Positions 19,030-26,318 of a DNA stretch of 50,697 nt are shown one piece after another. Below the pieces are notes generated by a model that was not told where the DNA came from, did not search any database, and worked only from the letters and a program-made list of their open reading frames with translations. Numbering within the stretch: position 1 is the stretch's first letter; the number at the start of each line of letters is the position of its first letter. The stretch spans positions 1-50,697 of the forward strand of contig JAMQHL010000071.1 of NCBI GenBank assembly GCA_025993795.1, in the 5' to 3' direction. This DNA is from Planctomycetota bacterium. Lineage in GTDB: Bacteria > Planctomycetota > UBA8742 > UBA2392. The position numbers were made by a program, and so were the translations under genes.

Positions 19030-20366
19030 GCGAAGCCATTCTGGTAAGCGGCGGGCACGTGATCGACCCGGCCAACGGCCGCGACGAAGGGGCGTCAGTA
19101 CTGATCATTGCCGGCAAGATCGCAGCGGTTGGCCATGTGACCGAAGCAGACGCCCGCAACCACATGATCAAGCAGGGAGCACCCGGCAAAGTGCGCAAGC
19201 TGGATGCCAAGGGGCTGCTGGTGCTGCCGGGGCTGGTGGACATGCGCGCGCACATGGGCGAGCCCGGCCGTGACAGCGAAGAAACGATTGCCCACGGCGC
19301 CGAAGTGGCGATCCACGGCGGCTTCACGACGGTTGCCTGCATGCCCGACACGGAGCCGGTGATCGACAACGTGGCGGCGGCGTTGTTCGTGAGGCGCCAG
19401 AGCGAGCAGGCCGGCTTTGCCGAAGTCGTGCCGGTCTGCGCCCTGACAAAGGGGCGCGAAGGCAGAGAGCTGGCGGAGATCGGGCAACTCGTGGAGGCCG
19501 GCGCCGTGGCGTTCAGTGACGAGCAGCGCGCCGAGAATTCGCCGGCCGCGATCCTGCGCGGCATGCACTACTGCGCCATGTTCGACCGCGCAGTGATTGA
19601 GTTCGCGCAGGACCCTGAACTTGCCGGCGGCGCGATGAACGCAGGATATGAAAGCATGCTCGCCGGCCTGCCCGGTATTCCGTCTGTCGCGGAAGAGCTG
19701 GCGGTGTCGCGGGCCTGCATGTTTGCGCGCGAAACCGGGTGCCACTACCACGCGGCGAAGGTCAGCACGAAAAACGCGGTGCGCGCGCTGAAGCGGGCCA
19801 AGAAGCTGAAAGTGCGCGTCACCGCAGAAGTCGCCGTGCACAACCTGATGTTCACCGACGAAGTTGTGCGCGCCCGCTACGACACCAACTTCAAGGTGTT
19901 TCCGCCGTTCCGCACGCCCGAAGACGTGAAGTGGCTGAAGCGCGGCTTGCAGGAAGGCGTGATCGATTGCCTGGTCAGCGCGCATCGGCCGGTGCCGCCG
20001 CACGAAAAAGAGTGGGAGTTCGGGCGCGCGCCCTTTGGCGCGGTGGGGCTGGAAACGGCGCTGGCGGCGGCCTGGGTCACACTGGTCGAGGGCGACGTGC
20101 TGTCACGCAGCGAACTGGTGGCCAAGCTGACGATTAACCCCGCGCGCGTGCTGCGCCTGGATTCACGCAAGGGGTCGCTGACACCAGGACACGACGCCGA
20201 CGTCTGTTTGTTTGATCCCGCGACAAAGTGGACGGTCACGCCCGATGCGCTGTTCAGCCACGCAAAGAACTCGCCATTTCTTGGCACGGAGATCAAGGGC
20301 AGGGTCAAGGCCACGATCGCACGCGGCCGGCTGTTTGAATTCCAGGCGGTAAGACATACATCCTGA
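19026..20366 (+). CDS. pyrC': Dihydroorotase-like protein, probably non-catalytic (PyrC')
   Basis: 446 residues, full length for type I dihydroorotase, but the catalytic set is broken. The metal-binding HxH plus substrate Arg (usually HVHLREPG) reads RAHMGEPG. The AHCED block is EFAQD. CHVST is AKVST. PHHL is VHNL. The catalytic Asp of ATDHAPH is Ala (SAHRPVP). In Pseudomonas a similar inactive homologue encoded after pyrB is a structural partner needed for ATCase assembly (established), so that role is inferred here. Overlaps the hydrolase by 4 bases (ATGA). Its stop codon lies inside a 118-bp repeat. Confidence 0.88.
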   Translation: MSEAILVSGGHVIDPANGRDEGASVLIIAGKIAAVGHVTEADARNHMIKQGAPGKVRKLDAKGLLVLPGLVDMRAHMGEPGRDSEETIAHGAEVAIHGGFTTVACMPDTEPVIDNVAAALFVRRQSEQAGFAEVVPVCALTKGREGRELAEIGQLVEAGAVAFSDEQRAENSPAAILRGMHYCAMFDRAVIEFAQDPELAGGAMNAGYESMLAGLPGIPSVAEELAVSRACMFARETGCHYHAAKVSTKNAVRALKRAKKLKVRVTAEVAVHNLMFTDEVVRARYDTNFKVFPPFRTPEDVKWLKRGLQEGVIDCLVSAHRPVPPHEKEWEFGRAPFGAVGLETALAAAWVTLVEGDVLSRSELVAKLTINPARVLRLDSRKGSLTPGHDADVCLFDPATKWTVTPDALFSHAKNSPFLGTEIKGRVKATIARGRLFEFQAVRHTS

Positions 20367-20470
20367 GAACAGCCCGGTTACCAGCGAGGAAATTGGCGTG
20401 AGCCGCAAAAGCGCCACGGAATGGCCGTGTTTCGCGTTTGGGCGTTTTCGCGGCCGGCAGTGCAGTCTGG
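20353..20470 (+). repeat. 118-bp interspersed repeat with imperfect hairpin, copy 1
   Basis: Aligns without gaps to 21338-21455 at about 82% identity (97 of 118 by hand count). It overlaps the last codons and stop of the DHOase-like gene. The hairpin arms (AGCCGCAAAAGCGCC and GGGCGTTTTCGCGGC) are conserved in layout but imperfectly paired here. Confidence 0.8.
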
Positions 20471-20501
20471 TTGCCGCCCGACAGAAGACACGTCGGGCTG
20501 C

Positions 20502-20957
20502 CTAGACGCCGACCTTGCGCGTGGTCATCCACTCGTTCAACGTTTCCATCGCCTTGACGACCTGGCCTGCTTCGCGCTCGTTGGCGTGCTCAAGCGCAAG
20601 TGCCACGCGTGTCGGGCCGATGGGTTGCACGGCCTCAAGCACCTTCTGCGACTTGCGCGTAAGCTTTAGCTCGCGTTTGCGTTTGTCCTGTGCGTTGACT
20701 TCGCGCGTGATGAAGCCGTTGTTTTCAAGGCGGTTGAGCATCTGCGTGATCGCGGGCTGCGCCTTGCCCAGCAGCTCGGTCAGCGAGGTGGTGGTGATGT
20801 CGGCGCTGCGTTCAATGGCGCGCAGTAACGCGTATTGCTTTGCGGTGAGCCCGTGTTCGGCCTCAAGCTGTCTGGACCAAGCTTCGTGAGCGTGTTCGTT
20901 GGCCCAGTACAAAGCAAGAAACTCGCGCACGTAGGCAATTGCCGTTTTGACGTCCAT
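20502..20957 (-). CDS. MarR-family transcriptional regulator
   Basis: 151 residues from ATG 20957 (a GTG at 20975 is possible). The winged-helix core shows GLTAKQYALLRAI, TSLTELLGKAQPAITQMLNRLE and the wing REVNAQDKRKRELKLT with the DxR-type motif. It would bind a palindrome as a dimer; a candidate lies just upstream at 20969-20988, suggesting autoregulation. Its ligand and other targets are unknown. The gene sits between the two copies of the 118-bp repeat. Confidence 0.92.
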   Translation of the reverse strand: MDVKTAIAYVREFLALYWANEHAHEAWSRQLEAEHGLTAKQYALLRAIERSADITTTSLTELLGKAQPAITQMLNRLENNGFITREVNAQDKRKRELKLTRKSQKVLEAVQPIGPTRVALALEHANEREAGQVVKAMETLNEWMTTRKVGV

Positions 20958-20968
20958 GATTCGAGCAT

Positions 20969-20988
20969 ACTTCACGTATGCATGAAGT
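20969..20988 (-). promoter_or_regulatory. Palindrome upstream of the MarR gene, candidate operator
   Basis: ACTTCACGTATGCATGAAGT has 6-bp perfect arms (ACTTCA/TGAAGT) and 16 of 20 symmetric positions. It lies 11 bases upstream of the regulator's ATG, which fits the size and place of a MarR self-operator. Confidence 0.5.
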
Positions 20989-21656
20989 CGCTATATGGAT
21001 AACGAGATTATAAATAGGACAAACCAGGTCTACGTTGACCCATTTCGTACAGGATCGCGCCCGCAATCAGCCCCGCCCCGCGAGGCCGGAGCGAACTGAC
21101 CCAGCCCGCTGAACGGGTTCCGTACATGCAGGCTGCTGCGGGCGTTCCAAACGGCGTGGTCGGCGGACTCATCGCCCGCCAGTTCAGCGCTTTGAGCACG
21201 CGGCCGATCTCTTCGTCGGCCGACAGCACCGTGTGCGCATGACTTGCCCGAGCGTTGAGGGCGAGAACAACCCAGGGTCGGAAGGCGCAGTGCTGCTCCA
21301 ACGACGGCTGGACGACATCGCGGCGGCTGAGCGGTCCGACATAAATCCTGAGTAGAGCCCAGTTACGAACCACGCAAACGGCGTGAGCCGCGAAAACGCC
21401 AAAGAATGGCCTTTCTTCGCGCTTTGGCGTTTTCGCGGCTGGCAGTGCAGTCTGGATGTCACCCTTGGTTTCAATGCTCTTGCCCTTCACGGTCTCTGCT
21501 TTGGACTGAGTGAGACAGTTTGTGAGCGTCTCGGTGAGCTCCGTGGCTGCCGTGCGAGACCTTGCCCTGGCATGTGCAATGAACAGGTACGAGAAAAGCC
21601 GTGCGCGCCCAGCACCTTCGTGGGCAGCCACGCCCGTTGAAACGCCAGCCTGCGGG
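20989..21656. other. Stretch without a confident gene, containing repeat copy 2
   Basis: About 670 bases upstream of the MarR gene. It holds the second 118-bp repeat (21338-21455). A long minus-strand open frame crosses the region, and between 21456 and 21640 it reads plausibly protein-like (for example RARLFSYLFIAHARARS), but it has no convincing start and continues through the repeat. It may be a gene remnant; no function can be offered. Confidence 0.4.
21338..21455 (+). repeat. 118-bp interspersed repeat with perfect 19-bp stem, copy 2
   Basis: Contains a perfect 19-bp inverted repeat (21386-21404 with 21422-21440; right arm CTTTGGCGTTTTCGCGGCT) around a 17-base loop. Same orientation as copy 1, 985 bases away. 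The hairpin suggests a REP- or MITE-like element. Confidence 0.8.
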
Positions 21657-22856
21657 CTAGACCGAGAGACCGTCGGTGGTGAGTTTGAAGAGTTTGCCGG
21701 AAATCGAGTAGGGGCGGGTTTCGGCGTCGATCTTGACCTGCGCTGCGATGTTCGAGACCAGCTCACTGTCGTCGGCGGCCACCACGATCAGGAAGTCACG
21801 ATTCGGCAAGCCAGCCAGCAGCTCGGGCCCCAGCACGTCGGCAAGCTTTTCGTAGAAGTGGGGCAGCACTACGCGCGCGGCGTCGTGTCCGTCGTTGGTG
21901 GCGATGATGACGGCTTTGGGCTTTCCGTCGTCGCCAGCCAGGGCCTGCAACTCCATTGCCTGGCTTAGCGCCAGCAGGTTCTCGCGGGCATAGAAGAAGA
22001 CGTCGTCTTCACTCACACCCGCCCAGCCGTCCAGGTCTGCCCGGCTTAGAAAGCGCAGGGTGCGGCCTGTATCGACGGCGGCGAAGAGCTCCAGTTCATG
22101 ATCCAGCAGCGGGCGGCGCAGGACTTCAACCTTGGTTTCGCGCCCAAAGCCCCATGCGCGCACCACCGGGCAGATCAGCCCGCGCACCTCTTCAAAGGCG
22201 CCCAGCTTTTCCTTCTGCTCGCCCCACAGGTGTTCAAGCCACTCCGACAGCAGTTTGCGCGGGTCGGCCATTTCGTCGGCGTCCCATGCGTTGAGGTAAG
22301 AGATGTATGCGTTGTCCAGGCGCAACGATGAGGCCGGACCAGTGCGCAGTTCCATCGGCCGCGTGATTTCGGGCCTATCGACTTTCATCAGCTCTGCGTA
22401 CACATCGACGGCAAGCTGCGTGAAGTCCTCAACACCCAGCGGCGGGTGCTCACAGATGTCGATGCCAGCAACCAACTCGTCAACAAGCTCGGCCTGCTGC
22501 TCGCCTGCGTCGGGTGCACCGTTGAATGCAACCACCATGCCGATCGGCCCGCGCTGGACTGTCCACCAGCGCCAGAACTCGGCTGTATTGTTCAGGTTGC
22601 CTTCGTAGTCGCCGTAGCGGATGCGCATGCCGTCGCGGTTGCTGCTGGCCATGTGCTGCATGTTGTCGCGCGAGGGCAGGGCGTCGAAAATCTCGACATC
22701 CGGGGCATCAAGCCGATGCCGCATGGCCGAGATTGTGACTGTGCCATCCACGTCAGCGTGGCGAAACACCAGCGACTTGGTCGAGGTGTCGCGCGCAAAA
22801 CCTTCCGGCAGGCGGATCGTGAACAGGCGCGAAGGGTCGGTGTAGGTCTCATTCAT
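21657..22856 (-). CDS. DUF1444-like protein of unknown function
   Basis: 399 residues from ATG 22856. The last ~200 residues (from about FEEVRGLICPVVR to LPNRDFLIVVAADD and YSISGKLFKL) recall the DUF1444/YtpQ family; this is a remembered resemblance, not a search. The first ~150 residues form a separate domain with beta-rich segments (SRLFTIRLPEGF, TVTISAMRH). No signal peptide. It starts 68 bases after mcsB ends, on the same strand, so it may be the last gene of the gcv-mcs block. Confidence 0.65.
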   Translation of the reverse strand: MNETYTDPSRLFTIRLPEGFARDTSTKSLVFRHADVDGTVTISAMRHRLDAPDVEIFDALPSRDNMQHMASSNRDGMRIRYGDYEGNLNNTAEFWRWWTVQRGPIGMVVAFNGAPDAGEQQAELVDELVAGIDICEHPPLGVEDFTQLAVDVYAELMKVDRPEITRPMELRTGPASSLRLDNAYISYLNAWDADEMADPRKLLSEWLEHLWGEQKEKLGAFEEVRGLICPVVRAWGFGRETKVEVLRRPLLDHELELFAAVDTGRTLRFLSRADLDGWAGVSEDDVFFYARENLLALSQAMELQALAGDDGKPKAVIIATNDGHDAARVVLPHFYEKLADVLGPELLAGLPNRDFLIVVAADDSELVSNIAAQVKIDAETRPYSISGKLFKLTTDGLSV

Positions 22857-22924
22857 TGCCCATGCTTGTAGCTTGCGTACGCTCGCCTGAGAACCCGCCA
22901 AGCCGTGTATTGCAGCCCACCGCG

Positions 22925-23992
22925 TCAGTTGCTGTGGGCCGCCAGCTTGCTGCGCACGAGGTCGGCGCGGGTGGTGTCGCGCTCGGTGGCGTTCATCAGC
23001 CGGCCCTCGCGCTCCTGCAAATGACTGGGCTGTCCCAGAATAAACATCTCGTTCACCGTCTGCATCGGCACGTCGGTGATCAGCCCAAGGTCAACGCCAA
23101 GCCGCAACATCGACAGGTGGCTCATCATCTCCTGCACGTTCAGGCGGCGCGCGTTGCGCAGCAGCGCCAGGCTGCGCAGCACGCGGTCTTCCAGGAAGCT
23201 GCGGTCTTCGGCATAGAGCTGGCCGCGCATCTGCCGCTCGGTTTCAAGGATGCGAGGCACGATTGCCTTGACGCTTTCCAGGATCGACTCTTCGCTGCGC
23301 CCCAGTGTGGCCTGGTTGCTGATCTGGTACATGTCGCCGAACGCGCGCGTGCCTTCACCGTACAAGCCGCGCACCGCGTGGTTCATGCGTTTGGCGGCTT
23401 TGAACACCTTGTCGACATGGTCTTTCATGGTAAGCGCGGGCAGGTGCACCATGACGCTGATGCGCATGCCCGTGCCGACGTTGGTGGGGCAGGCGGTCAG
23501 GTAACCGTAGTTGTCGCTGACTGCATAGGGCACGACTTTCTCAAGTGCGCGGTCAACCTTGCACAGTGCCTGGTATGCGCGGTCGGCGTCGAACCCGCTC
23601 TTGATCCATTGCAGGCGCAGGTGGTCTTCTTCGTTGATCATGATGCTGAGCATCTCGCCACGCCCAAATGTCACTCCGCGGGGGCCCTCACCGCCGGCAA
23701 GTTCGCGGCTGATCAGGTGGCGTTCGACCAGCACGTCGCGCTTGACCTCGGGCATCTTGTCCAGCTCAAGCGTAATCACACTGCGCTGCAGGTGAATCTT
23801 CCGGATTGCTTCTTCGCAAAGTGCCAGCACTTCTGCGCGCTGTTGCTCGGTGGCTTTGAGCGTGAACGGGTAGCCCTTGATGTTGCGCGCAAATCGCACG
23901 CGGGTGCTGACGACAATGTCGCTGTCAGGGCCGCCGCCCTTGAGCCACTCGCCCAGCACGTGCGGGAAGTTCTCAAACGCGCTGTCGTTCAA
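22925..23992 (-). CDS. mcsB: Protein-arginine kinase McsB
   Basis: 355 residues, family length. It has the guanido-kinase-like domain: nucleotide-binding VSTRVRFARNIKGYPF, the active-site block YLTACPTNVGTGMRIS with the conserved Cys, and GEGTRAFGDMYQISNQATLG; a C-terminal helical phospho-arginine-binding region follows. McsB phosphorylates arginines of misfolded proteins, targeting them to ClpC-ClpP. It starts with TTG overlapping the mcsA stop (TTGA), with GGGAG 5 bases upstream, so translation is coupled to its activator McsA. Confidence 0.96.
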   Translation of the reverse strand: MNDSAFENFPHVLGEWLKGGGPDSDIVVSTRVRFARNIKGYPFTLKATEQQRAEVLALCEEAIRKIHLQRSVITLELDKMPEVKRDVLVERHLISRELAGGEGPRGVTFGRGEMLSIMINEEDHLRLQWIKSGFDADRAYQALCKVDRALEKVVPYAVSDNYGYLTACPTNVGTGMRISVMVHLPALTMKDHVDKVFKAAKRMNHAVRGLYGEGTRAFGDMYQISNQATLGRSEESILESVKAIVPRILETERQMRGQLYAEDRSFLEDRVLRSLALLRNARRLNVQEMMSHLSMLRLGVDLGLITDVPMQTVNEMFILGQPSHLQEREGRLMNATERDTTRADLVRSKLAAHSN

Positions 23993-24558
23993 GCCTGCTC
24001 CCGGGTTGTGCCCTCTTGCTGGTTGATCTCGTCGCGCAGGCGCGCCGCGAGCTCATAGTTTTCCTCGGCGACCGCGGCGTCAAGCCGCGCCTTCAGCTCT
24101 GCGGCCTTGCGGCGGCGCGTGACCAGTTCGCTTTCGCCTTCGCGTGCCGGCAGCCGGCCCTGGTGGCGCGCGGGCTGCGTGTCGTGGATGCGCTCGAACA
24201 ACGGGTCTAGGTGCTCGGCAAAGACCTCGTAATCGCGAGGGCAGCCAAAGCGGCCGCGGGCCTTGAACTCAGAGAGTGTCATTCCGCATTCGGGGCAGGC
24301 AGGCACGGAGTCGGCCAGCGGGGTGATAGCGCCTGCCGCGTCGGGAAGGGCAATCGCCTTGTCAGCCGGGCCCAGCAGGCCCTGTACTTCACGAATCACG
24401 TCGTCGGTGGCCATCAGCGGCCGGGCCATGTCGAACATGTAACGCTTGACCAGCGCGAAGCAATCCGGGCAGACGTTGTATTGCTCTTGAATGGCGTTCT
24501 CATCCACATCACAGATGCGGACGCGCGCGGGCTTCTTGTTGCAGCACTGGCAATCCAT
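23989..24558 (-). CDS. mcsA: McsA, activator of the arginine kinase McsB
   Basis: 189 residues. Zinc-binding cysteine pairs: CQCC at residues 3-6, then VCPDC, ACPEC and FGCPRDY. The C-terminus is a UVR motif (RLDAAVAEENYELAARLRDE), also found in ClpC. In Bacillus McsA binds and activates McsB. It is directly upstream of mcsB, the usual order, but ctsR and clpC are not adjacent. Confidence 0.93.
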   Translation of the reverse strand: MDCQCCNKKPARVRICDVDENAIQEQYNVCPDCFALVKRYMFDMARPLMATDDVIREVQGLLGPADKAIALPDAAGAITPLADSVPACPECGMTLSEFKARGRFGCPRDYEVFAEHLDPLFERIHDTQPARHQGRLPAREGESELVTRRRKAAELKARLDAAVAEENYELAARLRDEINQQEGTTREQA

Positions 24559-24599
24559 GGGGTCATTGTAACAACGAACGGGCCCAGGGGAGTAATCCC

Positions 24600-24655
24600 G
24601 TAGGGCGATGCAAGCATCGGCAGAGGGCGCCGGGCGATGCAGGCATCGCCCCTAC
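24600..24655. repeat. Palindromic intergenic repeat GTAGGG...CCCTAC
   Basis: The outer arms GTAGGGCGATGC and GCATCGCCCCTAC pair with a single extra base, and each arm carries its own small palindrome (CGATGC-n2/3-GCATCG). It fills most of the 93-base spacer between the aminotransferase and mcsA and overlaps the aminotransferase stop codon (24654-24652). It could act as a processing or stabilising hairpin in the mRNA. Confidence 0.65.
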
Positions 24656-25833
24656 AGCGCCAGTTTGCTGATACGTTCGGCTGCGTCCTTCACTTCAGCC
24701 ATCGGCGGCACGAACGCGAAGCGCACGTGGCCGGCGCCGGGGTTTACGCCGTCAACCTCATCGCTCAGCCATTCGCCGGGGGTGGTCACGATGTGGCACT
24801 TCTCGATCAGCAGCTTGGCAAAGTCCTCGCCGCTCATGCCATCCGGTGCCTTCTGCCACAGGTACAGGCCCGCCGGGTTCTTGCAGTTCTTCAGGCCGGC
24901 TTTGCGCAGCGCGGTGCAGATGAGGTTGCGCTTGCGCCTGACGGTGCGGCGCAGCTTCTCCACGTGTTTCTCGTCGGCCAGCGCCGCGATGGCGGCATCC
25001 TGCACGAAGTTGGGCGTGCCGCTGTCGATGTTGGTCTTTACTTTCTTGAACACATCAATGATGCGCTTGTCACCGGCGGCCCACCCAACCCGCCAGCCGG
25101 TCATGACGCTGCGCTTGCTCAGGCTGTGGAACTGCACGACGCCGTCGAAGTTGGCGCCTGCAACCTGCAACGCACTGGGCGGTGCGTCGCCGAAGTAGAG
25201 TTCACTGTAGGCTTCGTCGCTGGCCAGAATGATGCCGTGCTTTTGCGTGAATTCGTATGCCTGCTTCAGGAAGTCGAGGTCGACCACATGGCCAAGCGGG
25301 CTGCTGGGCGTGGTGACCCACATGATTTTTGTGTTGCTTGCGACTTCGGCCGGGATCTTCTTGAAGTCGTAGCGGCACTTGTTCTTGTGTGTCACCGCAA
25401 CGAAGTACGCCTTGCCCTCGGCAAACAGCGTGCCGCGCTTGTAGGGCGGATAGCCGGGGCTGGGGCAGATCACGTAGTCGCCCGGGTTCACAAAGCCTTC
25501 GGCAAAGTTGAAGATGCCTTCCTTGCTGCCGATGGTGCTGGTGATTTGTGTACGCGGGTCGAGCGTGACGTCAAAGCGCCGCTTCAGCCACGCGGCGACA
25601 GCTTCGCGGTACGACTGCGCGCCGATATAGGACGGGTAGCCGTCCGTCGCGTGCTCATCGACGGCCTTCTTGCAGGCTTTGCGGATGAGCGGCGGCGTCG
25701 GGTCCTGGTAGTCGCCCACGCCGAAGTCGATAGGCGTGACGCCCTGTGCCTTAAGGTCGGCAACTTTGGCGTCAACAGCGGCAAAGGCGTAGACGCCGAT
25801 CGAAGAGACTCGTGTGGAGGGTTGGATGTCCAT
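24652..25833 (-). CDS. Class I/II aminotransferase, diaminopimelate-aminotransferase-like
   Basis: 393 residues, fold-type I PLP enzyme. The PLP lysine lies in HSLSKRSVMTGWRVGW. IGSKEGIFNF, NPGDYVICPSPGYPPY, SDEAYSELYFGD and the C-terminal HVRFAF (substrate Arg) are intact. The GD-x-DPTP start and IGSKEGI are typical of LL-diaminopimelate or N-succinyl-diaminopimelate aminotransferases; which reaction applies cannot be decided. The ATG is 5 bases after the four-helix-bundle gene stop. The G+C-rich sequence contrasts with that insert. Confidence 0.88.
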   Translation of the reverse strand: MDIQPSTRVSSIGVYAFAAVDAKVADLKAQGVTPIDFGVGDYQDPTPPLIRKACKKAVDEHATDGYPSYIGAQSYREAVAAWLKRRFDVTLDPRTQITSTIGSKEGIFNFAEGFVNPGDYVICPSPGYPPYKRGTLFAEGKAYFVAVTHKNKCRYDFKKIPAEVASNTKIMWVTTPSSPLGHVVDLDFLKQAYEFTQKHGIILASDEAYSELYFGDAPPSALQVAGANFDGVVQFHSLSKRSVMTGWRVGWAAGDKRIIDVFKKVKTNIDSGTPNFVQDAAIAALADEKHVEKLRRTVRRKRNLICTALRKAGLKNCKNPAGLYLWQKAPDGMSGEDFAKLLIEKCHIVTTPGEWLSDEVDGVNPGAGHVRFAFVPPMAEVKDAAERISKLAL

Positions 25834-25838
25834 GGGGC

Positions 25839-26273
25839 TTAACTCCGGGACTGCGGTCTTGGGTTTTGGGTTCTGGGTTTTGGGGCTTCCATTTGTGCCC
25901 TGGGGCCGGCCAGCGCGGAGATCAGTCCATTTAGCAATTTGTGGGTTCGATTGAGCTGCTGATCAATCTGCACCAGCAGTTTGGGATCGGCAAGCTGTCG
26001 CCGGCGAATCAATTCGATAAAGCTAAGCGATTCACACAACGACCCACGCGCTAGGTAGCAATGCTTGACATACATTCGGCGAGTCCCGCTGCCGTGGCCT
26101 TCCGCAGGATTCGCACTGATCGATGAAACCGCGCGGCAAATCTGGTCGCACAACCAAAACCGTTTGCGCAGCCCCTCGCCTTCTACGAGTTCAAGTACGC
26201 CTTCGGCCGCGTCCATGGCGACTTGCCAGACAACCAGGTCGCGGAAACTTTCAATCGTGTCAGAATCCGACAT
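25839..26273 (-). CDS. Four-helix-bundle protein (S23/23S rRNA IVP-like), copy 1
   Basis: 144 residues from ATG 26273. FRDLVVWQVAMDAAEGVLEL, QICRAVSSISANPAEGHGSG and LARGSLCESLSFIELIRR match the conserved helices of the TIGR02436/PF05635 family, whose founding members lie in intervening sequences of 23S rRNA and which shares its fold with the Avd protein of diversity-generating retroelements. Two 60-base rows inside it are 48% and 55% G+C, against 65% for a gcvPB row. Its last ~15 residues are encoded by a heptamer array, and heptamers also precede it. It lies between gcvPB and the aminotransferase. Function unknown. Confidence 0.85.
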   Translation of the reverse strand: MSDSDTIESFRDLVVWQVAMDAAEGVLELVEGEGLRKRFWLCDQICRAVSSISANPAEGHGSGTRRMYVKHCYLARGSLCESLSFIELIRRRQLADPKLLVQIDQQLNRTHKLLNGLISALAGPRAQMEAPKPRTQNPRPQSRS

Positions 26274-26310
26274 CGCCGTGCCCCACAACCGAAAACCCAA
26301 AACCCTAAAC
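25855..26310. mobile_element. Heptamer-bounded unit with a four-helix-bundle gene (unit 1)
   Basis: Left array GGTCTTG-GGTTTTG-GGTTCTG-GGTTTTG (25855-25882) faces an inverted right array CGAAAAC-CCAAAAC-CCTAAAC (26290-26310), whose reverse complement is GTTTAGG-GTTTTGG-GTTTTCG. The four-helix-bundle gene lies between. The right array is 9 bases from the gcvPB stop codon. Mobility is inferred from the inverted ends, the lower G+C and the second unit nearby; no transposase is present. Confidence 0.55.
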
Positions 26311-26318
26311 CGCAGTTG

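Noticed and set aside
21008..21766. Minus-strand 252-codon frame between the MarR gene and the DUF1444-like gene
   Set aside because: Its N-terminal part overlaps the DUF1444-like gene and its middle is the 118-bp repeat. Only a short stretch looks protein-like, so it is not called as a gene.
22856..24058. 400-codon plus-strand frame opposite mcsB
   Set aside because: It is a shadow of mcsB, which has full family conservation on the other strand.
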